Program-made: the position numbers and the translations under genes
Shown here: positions 21,769-32,372 of the stretch, in pieces
How positions within the stretch are numbered: the stretch's first letter is position 1
Layout of the letters: the number at the start of each line of letters is the position of its first letter
From: Acanthosoma haemorrhoidale
Lineage: Eukaryota > Arthropoda > Insecta > Hemiptera > Acanthosomatidae
DNA length: 64,000 nucleotides
Reading direction: 5' to 3'
Assembly: GCA_930367205.1 (NCBI GenBank)
Contig: OV884015.1
Coordinates: 104,472,509-104,536,508 of the forward strand
Notes under the pieces: generated by a model
What the model was told of the DNA's origin: nothing
Databases searched by the model: none
The model's input: only the letters and a program-made list of their open reading frames with translations

Positions 21769-22390
21769 TGTAACATTCATGATATTTGAGAATATCATGA
21801 CCAGCCACCCTCCCACTTTGTCCAGCATCTGCCCTTATGCTCTTAGGAGTGGGGATGAGACGAAGGGCGAGTTTTAGTCAGTCTTAGCCAAGAGCCAGAG
21901 AGCAAAGCAGAGCAAGCTCCCGTTCCGTTGACGGTCATCAACACAAGCAGAGGAGAAGAAGAAGAAATCCGAAGAAGGTTACACGGATATCATCGATTGG
22001 GTGATATAGATATTGTTTTTTTATTATGGATCCATTAAAAAGAGATTGAGCTCAATTATCATTTTTTTTATATAACTAATTAGTAGTAACTATCCTTGTT
22101 CAAAAGGAATTGAATATTTTTTTATATAATTAATGTCAGCACTATTTATAATTATAATTATTTGTTATAACCATTTTACTTGTATATATTTCACAATTCC
22201 CAGTTTCTCAATTTATTAATAACTATAACATTAGCCTTGAGATCGGGCGATTCAATCGGGATAATTTCCTATGTCAAAGACATTAAAATAAGTTGAATTA
22301 AAGATCTCATGACGGACCTACCAAATTAGTTAAGGTCAATTGAACTAATAAATTAGAAAAATAAAATGGTAAAATAAGAGGTAGGTTTCA
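21769..22390 (+). repeat. 5' LTR
   Basis: A 622-bp LTR. It opens with a perfect 10-bp inverted repeat, TCATGATATT and AATATCATGA, around a TGAG loop at 21777-21800. The first about 500 bp are identical to the 3' LTR; the 7-8 differences all lie in the last about 125 bp. Confidence 0.95.
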
Positions 22391-22391
22391 A

Positions 22392-22409
22392 TGGGGGCCG
22401 CTCCGGGAT
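22392..22409 (+). promoter_or_regulatory. primer binding site
   Basis: TGGGGGCCGCTCCGGGAT begins one base after the 5' LTR. It starts with TGG, the complement of a tRNA CCA end, and is GC-rich against its AT-rich surroundings. I cannot name the primer tRNA. Confidence 0.75.
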
Positions 22410-22541
22410 TAACTTCAAAAATTCTAAAGAAACCAAAGGAATTGTGAGGTATTGCATGTTAGAATAATAACTAGAACTATTTACTAACATATTATATTTT
22501 TCTTCTAATTTAACATTTGTTACACAAACACAGACACAAAC

Positions 22542-23531
22542 ATGTGTGGGTCAGACTCAGGTACTGGGGTTGGGTCAAACCCAGCCTCTAAAGGAGACCC
22601 CTCAGCCCCCGACCCCGAACCCATGATAAATCATTCCAAGATGTTACAACTAATCCTTGCCCAGTTAAACAGTCAATTTAACGCACTTAAAGAAAATAAC
22701 AAAGAAATAAACGAAAAATTAAACAGTCAATCAAACACACTTAAAGAAAATAATAAAGAGTTGAGCGGGAAGTTTGACCAATTAAGGGAAGAACTAAAAT
22801 CGGAAATATCGGCTAAATTCGAACAATGTTACACCGATGTAAACGATAAAATAGATAGACAATTACGAATTTGTGAGGAGAGAACACTCCAAGTAAATAA
22901 TAATGTAAATTCAAAATTAAAAGAAGAAATCATTCTATTGGAAAATACGACAGATCATGAAAAAATAAATTTAACAAAGTCACAACTAGTTGATGCTGAT
23001 TGTCAGACAGATCTTAACGTATATTCAATTAAGGATAATGAAGAGAAAATGACTTCATTGGAGGATGAACAGAAGATTGCAGATAACAATAATGAGTGTA
23101 CCTCACGTCAACATGATCTAATAAAGCTTGACTATGAGAATAATATGAGTTTGTTGGAAAATAAATTTTCAGAGTTAGAAGATACAGCGAATATTAAGAA
23201 AGGAGAAGTGATTTCATTGAAAGATCAAATTACAGAGCATCAGCAGACAACCAGCGATAACGTGAAAAATTTAAAAATAATTCAAAATAAAGTTTTGGAT
23301 ATGAAGAAATTGGAATCTCAAATTCCAACTCATCTTGATGAAATTCCTTTTTGCGTGTTTGATTTGAACAACATTAAAATTAATGAATGGAAGGCATTTA
23401 AAAATAATTACAGGGATGTTTTTTGTTCGATACAATATGACTTCAAAAAAAGAAAAAAAAATTATAGTTTTCTTTTATTATTTTCATTATTAAATGAAAA
23501 TAATACTGATCGGATGACACATAAACTTTAG
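22542..23531 (+). CDS. Gag-like coiled-coil protein of the LTR element, truncated
   Basis: A 329-residue frame, by far the longest in the window, 150 bp after the 5' LTR. The ATG at 22542 is the first in frame and has ACAAAC before it. Residues 1-30 are polar and Pro/Gly/Ser-rich. Residues 30-265 are Lys/Glu/Asn-rich and predicted by eye as coiled coil. They include a tandem 18-residue duplication (54 bp, starting at 22667 and 22721) with ALKENNKEINEK and TLKENNKELSGK. From about residue 275 an FDLNNIKINEWKAFKNNY segment resembles the start of the capsid region of insect gypsy-type Gag proteins. It ends at THKL shortly after an A-rich run near 23450, so most of the capsid and any zinc knuckle are missing. 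It may package RNA poorly or act by coiled-coil assembly; I infer that only. Confidence 0.8.
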   Translation: MCGSDSGTGVGSNPASKGDPSAPDPEPMINHSKMLQLILAQLNSQFNALKENNKEINEKLNSQSNTLKENNKELSGKFDQLREELKSEISAKFEQCYTDVNDKIDRQLRICEERTLQVNNNVNSKLKEEIILLENTTDHEKINLTKSQLVDADCQTDLNVYSIKDNEEKMTSLEDEQKIADNNNECTSRQHDLIKLDYENNMSLLENKFSELEDTANIKKGEVISLKDQITEHQQTTSDNVKNLKIIQNKVLDMKKLESQIPTHLDEIPFCVFDLNNIKINEWKAFKNNYRDVFCSIQYDFKKRKKNYSFLLLFSLLNENNTDRMTHKL

Positions 23532-24208
23532 AAGTTTATACAAACAAAAACAAAACTATTATTAGAAGTATTGACCCTAGTAAAGTCTATGGAATTATCA
23601 GCAAGTGAAGTTTTTGCTTTCATTATCACTTAATCTATAAAACAGATCATAAATATTCTTTGAATGCTTAAGTCCATTATAATTAATTTTATAGCAAGGA
23701 AATAAAATGAGCTCATACAATTTTATACACGACAACGACCTCCCTATCTTTTCGTAACATTTATAATTTTTTTATAAACACTATCTTTTCACTCAGGTAA
23801 AATATTCAAATCACACACACACACTCAACAATTTTTCTCTATTGTTACTAATTACCAGTAGAATTGTCTAGTATTTTAATTAAAAACCAATATGTATTAC
23901 TAATCACACTCAACCGTCTTTTCAACAAATGTTTTCCAAATCGCGTTATGATCCATAGAACAATGTACCTTCGAACTAATCCATACTAATTAGCATAATA
24001 ATTTAGTTAAGTAAAAAATTAAAACAACTTGTACGCTTTTCAAGCAATTTAAAACCTTGCAAAATTTGAACTATTATTACTATAAACTTCAACACCCGTT
24101 ATAAACAACCAATTCAACAAACCGAACACAGCAACATAATATTGTGGATCCACTTAAAAAAAAAAAAAATTTTCATAAATTTTTTTTTTATTTATAAGGG
24201 AAGGCAAT
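23532..24208. other. non-coding interior of the LTR element
   Basis: About 680 bp of AT-rich sequence between the gag stop and the 3' LTR, with no pol motifs in any frame. The purine tract AAGGGAAGG lies at 24197-24204. Confidence 0.8.
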
Positions 24209-24827
24209 TGTAACATTCATGATATTTGAGAATATCATGACCAGCCACCCTCCCACTTTGTCCAGCATCTGCCCTTATGCTCTTAGGAGTGGGGATGAGA
24301 CGAAGGGCGAGTTTTAGTCAGTCTTAGCCAAGAGCCAGAGAGCAAAGCAGAGCAAGCTCCCGTTCCGTTGACGGTCATCAACACAAGCAGAGGAGAAGAA
24401 GAAGAAATCCGAAGAAGGTTACACGGATATCATCGATTGGGTGATATAGATATTGTTTTTTTATTATGGATCCATTAAAAAGAGATTGAGCTCAATTATC
24501 ATTTTTTTTATATAACTAATTAGTAGTAACTATCCTTGTTCAAAAGGAATTGAATATTTTTTTATATAATTAATGTCAGCACTATTTATAATTATAATTA
24601 TTTGTTATAACCATTTTACTTGTATATATTTCACAATTCCCAGTTTCTCAATTTATTAATAACTATAACATTAGCCTTGAGATCGGGCGATTCAATCGGG
24701 ATAATTTCCTATGTCGAAGACATAAAAACAAGTTGAATTAAAGATCTCATGACGGACCTACCAAATTAGTTAAGGTCAATTGATATAATAAATTAGAAAA
24801 TAAAATGGTAAAAAATGAGGTAGGTTT

Positions 24828-24829
<2 letters not shown>
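24209..24829 (+). repeat. 3' LTR
   Basis: A 621-bp LTR, the partner of 21769-22390, with the same opening palindrome at 24217-24240. Confidence 0.95.
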
Positions 24830-24877
<48 letters not shown>

Positions 24878-24917
24878 CAATATATATATATAGCAATATA
24901 TATATATACATATATGC
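24830..24917. repeat. (AT)n microsatellite
   Basis: An uninterrupted TA run to about 24875, then two shorter AT runs broken by TTGCAA and AGCAAT. It continues the AT run at 21754-21768, into which the LTR element inserted. Confidence 0.95.
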
Positions 24918-26785
24918 CAATGTATAACCATGTAATGCATGGCTAGCTAAATTTATATAGGGTTTAATTAGGATGAATAGGGGATAAAACGTTAAAAGTT
25001 GTAAAATACCAATTTGTTTATTTTGTCAAAAGTGCCAAAAACTGGCGTGGCGAGATATTATAAACCTCATTAATTTTCCTGCTCTCTGACCTTTGAACAG
25101 AAAGAGCTACAATTTTCGTTTGTAGACAGTTTTTAAAAAGGATAAAAAGACAATATTACTTCTGCTTCCACTGACACAACAGAGGTTACTTTTTATGAGA
25201 CATTTTAATTTGTAAGTGGAAGTTGACTACAATAATTCGGATTCGAATTTATATTTTGTTACTTAAATCATTATTGTAATTACATATTATATATATAGTG
25301 TTATTGTTTGACTGGTGGCGTTTTTTGATCGTTGTCTGCCCAGAAAGATCGGGTTGAAATATATGTTGCTTTATTATACTTATAAAGGGTGCTTCAGTTT
25401 ATGTAGATAATAAGTCTTATATGTTTTTAAGGCGGTAGTAAGTTCTTCTCAATTCTTTTTTTCTTTAACGTTCGAGTTACTTTTAAATTCTTTAATGAAC
25501 TCTAGCTTAGCTATTTGTCATATATGGTTTAGCCTGAGGTTCGACATAAAATACATTTTATCCCGTCGGGACCTGGATGAAATGAAAATCTTATTCTCTC
25601 AGACGAGAATCGAATACAATCCCACCGTGCCTGCGACCCACTGCCGTTAGGAGTGGAACGTTCGAACTTTGGACGGTGATGCATAGCCTGTATGGACGTG
25701 TGAACTTTCCCGACACAGATCTTCACTTAAGCCGTACATGTCTTCTACATAAATACCGACATATAGGTGTTACATTATTTATGCATGTGTACCCGCCTGT
25801 GAAGCTGCGTACATATCCCATGTTCCGGTTCTCAGTCGACTAAAGCCTACATTAAATGATGTCCCTAATTTGTCCCAGTAGATAGTCCCTATCGCGCCTA
25901 GATTACTGTCGGACATTTTTTTTTTTGTTTAGTTAAAGTGTGTCAGTTGGAAATCCAACGGCTTAGCCTCTGCCTGAGCGGTCATATATCTCTTCGTGTT
26001 GATGTCGGATTACGGAGACTCTCGATCGTCCGGCCCACACCTTACACATTCTATCATCACTTTCTTTGTCGATGGATCCGGCGATCAATTGCCTTAATAA
26101 TTCTTCTCCATTATACCAAACTGTGTATTTTTTTTTTAGTGACTAAAATTTATTTATATAAAATTAATAAAAGCATTGCATTATTTTAAATAGGTTGTCC
26201 TAGGAAACGATTTGTAAACTTTATTAGCTCGTAAAACGCATTTTTCTAGCATATTAAGGTTTTATGTATGAAAGTTTTGTTGAAGTGCTATTGGCAGAGC
26301 GAAAACACGGTACACAACGGGTGATTGTACCGTTTAATTTAAATTCATCGCTACAAAAATCCAGGTATTTTCGAAAAATACTCACGACAGGTGTACTAAT
26401 GTCGGTCTGTAACTGTTAAATTTCAATCCCTTCAAAATGCGATGGACATTATCTTTTTGAATCGTTACTTCTCACCTGTTCCATGTTCCTTTTTGCCGCA
26501 GACGATACTTGTTCCAACAGACTTCCTTCGTGTCTGGGTCAGTCAATGATATTTGTGTTCCGGGACGTTTTTAGATGTTTTTCTGTAAACTGTATACTAA
26601 GAGGATCAGTGTGAAATTATCTCCGAAACTCGTTCATTATTTATTTAATATGCAGCGAAAATATATTTCATCATTTTATCCGCTAGTAAAGTATGTGTGA
26701 ACATTTTTACTGCGAGGATCTGTTTATAAACGATTTTCATATCCCCCTGTTATTATAAGTTGTGGAAATCAGTATAGATTCTATA
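24918..26785. other. unassigned stretch
   Basis: AT-rich, with a GC-richer patch at 25520-25720 and another at 25940-26060. On the minus strand near 25600-25620 a TTCGATTCTCG stretch resembles a tRNA B box, without a matching A box. No gene found. Confidence 0.35.
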
Positions 26786-27165
26786 TAAATTAATATTTAC
26801 AATATTCATTGTATTGTTACATTACATGTTCTGTAGCTTGACTACATTATGTACAATTTTTAATAATTTTACATTGCGATTTGTGATTGTTACAAAAGTA
26901 TAATGATGTACATTATACATTCATTGCCTATACATGTTTAAAAGTGACAGGGTTCACCTTATGAATCATAGACTTAAAACTAACTTACACCTAACAACAA
27001 AAGCTTAACCTAATAATCCCCGACAGTCTGTTGCCATCGATACGGGAATGGTGGTGGGGTCATAGTGTTAAACACTGGGTTTGTCAGGTGCTGCTACGAG
27101 TCGTAAAGGTAATGAATATAGGCAGTATATGGAATGTTGGTGGGTCGGTTATAAAACCTTTTGTA
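26786..27165 (-). mobile_element. LINE family C 3' fragment
   Basis: On the minus strand it starts in the last codons of reverse transcriptase: TNPVFNTMTPPPFPYRW, closely matching TNPVFNTITPAPFPHRW of 51673-52077. It has a stop soon after, near 27020, and then the family 3' UTR. The family hairpin at 26941-26960 is decayed (AAGTGA against TCACCTT). Confidence 0.8.
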
Positions 27166-28067
27166 ATTGGTTCGAACAATAATTAATACATTAATGTCTA
27201 ATTTTTTTTTTTTTTTGGATTTGGCGTCTTTTATGTACTGACGTCGAGACCTTTGACTTGACTGCTTACTCCATATGATAAGTCGATTTTTTTTCTATTA
27301 AAAGTCATTGATGAAGTCCTAATTATATTTAAGAATCGATTATTGCTACTTACTCAGTTCACTTAATAGATTTTACTCAATATTATTTTATGATGTTTAC
27401 CCCAAACGATCGAGATATTGTAATGAAATATGGCCACTGTGGCCGTATTCTCATCCGAGTAGCCGTTAAACTGGGGCCGGGGTGTTGTCGGTCCCCATTG
27501 TGTGCTCGCCCCAACTTCATTTTGTCACCTTGCATTTTTAATTTTTCATCTGTATGAATAGAGCCTTCGCACAGATTGTCCTATGAAACATTTCGCGGTT
27601 CTGGTCACATGCAAATAGCAACAGGGCAATCTCGAGGCCTTCTCGATCACCATGCTAACCTTATCAACATAACATTACGTTCCTTTATTGACAGCGAATA
27701 TCTATTACCTGGCCGTTACGTCTTGGTGATTATCTCCGTTCAAGTAGCTACTCATTCGTCCTCGCGAGTCTGAATAGACCCAAAATCTGAAATTCTAGAG
27801 CGTGGGGGGGGGGGGTCGACATTTTTGACATTACTTTTAAAAAATATTCGCTTACCTTTTACAGGCATTTTTTTTTAAAAAAGGCATAAAAAAGAAATAA
27901 AGAAGGAAAAATGTTAACACTAATGGAGGTTGCTTAAATCGTCTAGGTCACTGAAATTCACCTATTCAAATTCTTTTAGTCCCCTTAATTATGAGATAGA
28001 TACGACTGGATAAAAAAGATACTTTTTTGTTCTTTTTAGCCTTTTGAGGCTTTTGTTAGCCCTTTTA
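27166..28067. other. unassigned stretch
   Basis: It contains a run of 13 G near 27805 and T-rich runs. The 65-codon frame at 27576-27773 is not recognised. Confidence 0.35.
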
Positions 28068-28324
28068 ATTTTTTTTCTTAGCTCTCTAACTGTAAGAGGG
28101 AAAAATAAAGCAATATTTGGGTTGAGCGAATCCATGTACTAGGAGTACTTGCTTGAAGGTGGAGTGAGGGAATTAAGGAGTGGGGGAAGCCTCAGTAGAG
28201 GTTGATTGTTGCGGTACAGTGGTGAGAGTCCACTGGTGGCTGGGCCTAGGGTCCCTCTAGGCATGTAGTGCAGTCTTATTTAGTCGGATAGCAGTAATGG
28301 GTGCCCGTTAGAGGCTTGTTGTTG
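28068..28324 (-). mobile_element. LINE family B 3' fragment
   Basis: On the minus strand it matches the last about 260 bp of the family B copy at 37974-38796 (GAGTCCACTGG..., CCACCTTCAAGCAAGTACTC) and ends in an A-rich tail near 28070. Its 5' end joins a family C tail. Confidence 0.85.
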
Positions 28325-28864
28325 GCTTTAAATTTACAGATAATTATATATAATTATAGATTCTCAGGCGAATCTATTTACAAATTATGTTTGTATTTCC
28401 TGTAGCATCACTACATTATATACACGTTTTGTTATTTTATAAAAATTATATAATGAATAAACAAGTATAATGATATACATTATACGTGACTGGACTAAAC
28501 TGGCTAATAAAGGTGATGGGGCTCACCTTTTTGATCATCCTTACAACTAACTTACATACTAATTGTTAACCTAATTTTTCCCCGCTTTTCGCATGATCCC
28601 ATTCTGGAAATGTAGGAGACATTGTGCTGTATTGTCAGTCAAGTGGGTAAATAGTGGGGCAGCGTACAGCAGAGCTGGCCGGAGGACACATTTATATATC
28701 ATCAGTTTGAGACGAAGCGACAGGTTGGGTGAAGTTAGGAAGTCCGATAGCCGGTAAGACCTGTGTAGTAATTTTTCTATTTTATTACTAAAATGAGTAG
28801 AGAAATGGAGATGCCTATCCATTTTTGTGAGAGGGGAAAAAAAAAAAAAGATACTACCTCTCAC
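28325..28864 (-). mobile_element. LINE family C fragment with coding end
   Basis: On the minus strand it opens with reverse transcriptase C-terminal text: SYRLSDFLTSPNLSLRLKLM, then ALLYAAPLFTHL, ending early at RKAGKN and a stop at 28571. The last about 50 codons present in 51673-52077 are missing. The 3' UTR follows with the 8-bp hairpin AAAGGTGA/TCACCTTT at 28509-28530 and ends near 28325. The upstream A-rich part near 28840 forms an outer inverted repeat around the neighbouring mariner. Confidence 0.85.
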
Positions 28865-28894
28865 ACAAAAAAATATAACTGAAGCTGTATTCAG
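28838..28894. repeat. outer inverted repeat arm beside mariner
   Basis: Its reverse complement aligns at about 80% with 30195-30250 (GTGTGAGAGGTAGTAT against GTTTGAGAGGAAGTAT). The arms lie just outside the mariner ends and their TA duplications. Confidence 0.75.
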
Positions 28895-28896
28895 TA

Positions 28897-30192
28897 TTCG
28901 AAGGGGAAGTACGAGGGCGTACCAAAAACAAATCGAGCTATTTTTGTACCAAGTGATTTTTTTAATTTCTCCATCGGAGTCAATACACCGTCCAAATTAA
29001 ATATTAGAGCCCTTAATCAAGTTCTTAGCAGTGACCTGACAGAGCTTAAAAGTTGGAGACAAAGAGTTCAGTTAATATATTTTTGGCTAGTGCTTATTTT
29101 CAAGATTATTATTTTTGTTTTACGAAGGGGTACCCAAATAAACCGAACTGATGTTCATGGAGTTTTTGTAAGGCCGGGTTTCGTCGGGAGGACGTGTAGA
29201 GCGACTTTTGGCCAGTCAGTGTGCCAAGTGCCGTCACTGGAGAAAGTTCCGTTCTGCTCGTGTTAATTTATTTGTGACAGTTGTTTCGCGCGCTCGTCGT
29301 TCCTGGGATGGCTGATTTTCTGGCACAGGAGCTCTTGAAATGTCAAAAGTGGCGTATAAGGATGATCCTATGAGAAAAGCTCAAAAGTTGGTTTCCCTTT
29401 TTCAAAGATGGGAAATATCATTAATGATCAACTTCGCTCTGGATGTCCTTCAGTTAAATAATCTTGTTTGAGGAGAGTATTTTAAAAACTTTATTATGAA
29501 TAACAATCAAAACACTGATATACATACAAATATCAATCAATTACAGCACTAGGACATTCTTTGGCTAAGGTTAAAGCACAAGTGTTTGGGATCTTTGCTG
29601 GAAGCAGGTAGTCTGGGGGTTTAGGAAGGGGTGTAAAAGACAAAGAAAAGTGAGACCATATGTCTCAACTGAAGTACATATGTTTCAGCTAACAATTAGT
29701 ATATAACTTTCAACGGGCCGAACCAATCTATGACAGAATTTGTGGAGAAATCTGGACTGGCTTTGAGTCAAGTACAGAGAATTTATGTGGAGATTTGGGC
29801 ATGAGAAGGGTGGTTCCAAAATTTGTTCCTCGACTGTACACCAAACTGAGCGCCGATTTTTGACCAAAAATGGCTTGACCTATGCATCCTCCCTAATCAG
29901 CCTATCTAGCTCCCTGCGACTTCTTTTTATTATCCCGAATAAAAACGAAAGCGTTTTGTGGACGTTGAAGAAGTAAATACAAAAACTACGGAGGTGCTGT
30001 CGTGTCATCACAAAAGATGAATTTAAAAAATGTTACGTACAGTTGAATAAAAGATAGGACAAATAAATTGACTCCAATGGAGAGTACTCTGCAGGATATT
30101 AAAGGTTTCTTGTAAAAAAAAAATTGAAAAAATCACTTGGTACAAAAATAGCTCGATTTGTTTTTGGTACGCCCTCGTACTTCCCCGTCGAA
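28897..30192 (+). mobile_element. full-length decayed mariner with TA target duplication
   Basis: The ends TTCGAAGGGGAAGTACGAGG and CCTCGTACTTCCCCGTCGAA are inverted repeats. TA flanks both sides (28895-28896, 30193-30194). The repeat extends inward for about 75 bp, unusually long for a mariner, where about 30 bp is typical. The length, 1296 bp, is that of a complete element. It lies between the coding end of a family C LINE and an inverted copy of the adjoining A-rich sequence. Confidence 0.9.
29330..30098 (+). pseudogene. mariner transposase, many stops and frameshifts
   Basis: Scattered over three frames are recognisable pieces of a mariner transposase: an AQVGFPFFKDGK-like N-terminal segment near 29380-29410, QRIYVEIWA near 29765-29800, LTPEQR-like sequence near 29840, and near the end KDEFKKCYVQLNKR (30013-30055), typical of the C-terminal helix. 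No frame stays open for more than about 60 codons. The three catalytic Asp positions cannot be assigned with confidence. It is an old, dead copy, much more decayed than the other mariners here. Confidence 0.75.
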
Positions 30193-30194
30193 TA

Positions 30195-30250
30195 TTGAGG
30201 CAGCCTCAGTTTTATTTTTTTTGTTTGAGAGGAAGTATTTTTTTTATCCA
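30195..30250. repeat. outer inverted repeat arm beside mariner
   Basis: Partner of 28838-28894. Confidence 0.75.
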
Positions 30251-30950
30251 GTCCCAAAACTTTCCCTTCACTTTTTGGATTCGGGTCCACCACGCTTTAT
30301 ATTTCCAGTGTTTTTTTAATCAAATTTTTATATCAACGGAACTCTTCCCGACAACCGGAATTCGTACAGTCTTCTTTTAATTATATCCAGTCTTCAAAAG
30401 CTCCAGTTACGTATCAATTTCCTTAATTGGATTTTATTTATTTTTTCTTCTTTGTAGTATAAGCACATACTTTATGCAATTTTGTACGTCTTGTATGTAT
30501 TTACAGTCCACCCTGTAATACTCCAGATCCCATAGGTCCCGCTCGTAAATACGGGGGGGGGTATTTTCCCAACAAGACGACGCCTGTCGCCGCTGTTGAT
30601 ATCCAGGAGGTAGGTCTGGTCAGCATTGCCTCAGACACATGGCATTATGTAAAATGGGATTTTTAACGGAGATTTATGAGCAGTGAATGTGTGGGCCTCC
30701 TTAAGTGATATTTATAGGGGTCTAGTAGACTGTTAATTTGTAGCTGGGAGTTGGGCTACCAGTTCCCGGTCACTCAATCATCCGGCCCCTTGGGCCCTCT
30801 CACACCTACAGTATCTAGACTATAGTTGAGGATTCTTCTTCTATAGGTAGTTAAGAGTGGTAGGTAGTGTATTATCGCTAAGCCATACATATTTTCTTCA
30901 TAGATTAAGTTCAATTTACTTTTTTTCCCATTTTATTTTCAATTAAGACT
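30251..30950. other. unassigned stretch
   Basis: It holds a run of 10 G near 30550. No gene seen. Confidence 0.35.
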
Positions 30951-31520
30951 GACATGGAACCCACACCCGAGGCTAAAAAGACAAACACTAAACAGACGAT
31001 TTTTACAGCTATACTTAAGCCAATCTGAACATATGAAATAGAGCTATGGGGGGGGGGGCAGCAAAAAAGTCGCACATCAAGCGCATCCAATCCGTTCCAT
31101 CAAAAGGCCTGAGAACAATAGTAAATGCCCCTTATTACGTCAGCAACAAAACCCTTCATAACGATCATAATATACTTTAAATTCTAGAACTCATCCCTTC
31201 CAAGTTCATGAAATTCCATAGTAACCTATTAAACCAAACTAGTTCCCTAGCACAGTCATTGCACTGCACCACTCATCCCTATAATCCTCCTAGACGACTA
31301 AAACGGCAGTGGTCTCGTGACCTGGTATAAATGCGTCTCAGTGGGAGTCCTGGCAATGACCAGTTTCTCCAATCGTGTCCTAATAGGTGACAACCATGTG
31401 GACTTGGAAGGTCTCTGGGCTCTTTGTAAATATCGTATGATTGAGCGAGTGAATGAAATTGTAAATATGGTATGAGTGAGATCATTTATCACAATTACTT
31501 ATTGCCCAATGAGGCATTTG
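30951..31520 (+). mobile_element. LINE family A copy with internal deletion
   Basis: It begins in coding sequence (ACCCGAGGCTAAAAAGACAA), has a gap near 31003, and runs through the C-terminus and stop. The 3' UTR lacks about 120 bp at 31382 (from CGTGTCCTAATAG to GTGACAACCATG) and ends at TGCCCAATGAGGCA. An expanded G-run lies at 31050. Confidence 0.88.
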
Positions 31521-31670
31521 AGGTATTTCGAATACATTTAATAGCGATTTTGGGTGTCGTGGGGGTTTTGCGATGCGAATCATGTTTACTATGACATTGC
31601 TGTTTAGTAACAGACAATTCCAAACTCTTTATTGTCTTAAGCTTACCTTTCCCTCGGAACTTATGTTATT

Positions 31671-31732
31671 ACTATAAGCAGTAGGTACTATAAGCAGTAG
31701 GTACTATAAGCAGTAGGTACTATAAGAAGACT
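31671..31732. repeat. 16-bp tandem repeat
   Basis: ACTATAAGCAGTAGGT is repeated three times, with a partial fourth. Confidence 0.95.
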
Positions 31733-32299
31733 AGGGACCAGTGTGGATCTAGTTAGTCCAGACGTCTCTAATTAGTCCGTAGCCACATGCCTTCGTGCCC
31801 AGTCTCTGAGTCATTGGGCTGCTTTATGGTGAGTTATTGATGAGCATTTCAGCTCACTGTCAATTGAGTGTAGGAGTAATGAGGTCTAAATAGAGGGTGG
31901 TATAGACCTAGGATTGCCCCGTACCTTTCTCTCGTAAGAACATTTCTATGAGTTAATATGGTGCAGATCTTCGGTGTCATATGAACAATCTTTACATAGC
32001 TCGAAATTATGCGATTTCCCTAGAAAATGGAATATATACTTCTAATATTTTATAGATATTAAATTATGTAACGATCAAACAAAATTAAATACAGTTTTAC
32101 CGCCAATTATTACCCTGAAAATATGCGATTCCGAGTTTGGCCGAAACCCGTACCAATTCAACCGGATAAAACGAGTCAATACGAGCTGGTTCAATACTGA
32201 ACGAGATCTGCTTGGTCTAACTTTTGCTGTAAGACTGTAAACCATTACACTAATTTAACAGTTGTCTCTGAAGGTTTTCCTGTGAATTTGCCAGTCAAA

Positions 32300-32372
32300 A
32301 AAACTAGCTTTCAGAGGTAGGCTTCGAATCTAATCGGAATGTACGGTTTAACAGTTAAGCTATGATATTACT
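32300..32372 (-). other. tRNA-like core (possible SINE head)
   Basis: On the minus strand TAGCTTAACTGTTAAACCG is followed after about 10 bp by AGATTCGAAGCCTACC. This is A-box and B-box-like sequence at close to tRNA spacing. Arms are imperfect and I do not call a tRNA gene. Confidence 0.35.

Larger units (their letters stand above)
21769..24829 (+). mobile_element. LTR retrotransposon, gag-only (non-autonomous)
   Basis: A 3061-bp unit bounded by two LTRs of 622 and 621 bp, each starting TGTAAC and ending in CA. A primer binding site follows the first LTR after one base, and a purine tract (AAGGGAAGG) lies just before the second. It sits in an (AT)n microsatellite; AT repeats flank both sides, so the target duplication cannot be read. 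The 1.8-kb interior has one Gag-like frame and no protease, reverse transcriptase or integrase. It would need enzymes from a related full element. The near identity of the LTRs marks it as the youngest insertion in the window. Ty3/gypsy is my best guess for the superfamily, on Gag style only. Confidence 0.93.

Noticed and set aside
25381..25400. TTATAAAGGGTGCTTCAGTT, similar to the start of the DUF4817-type transposon end
   Set aside because: Similarity stops after GGGTG and no inverted partner or transposase sequence follows.
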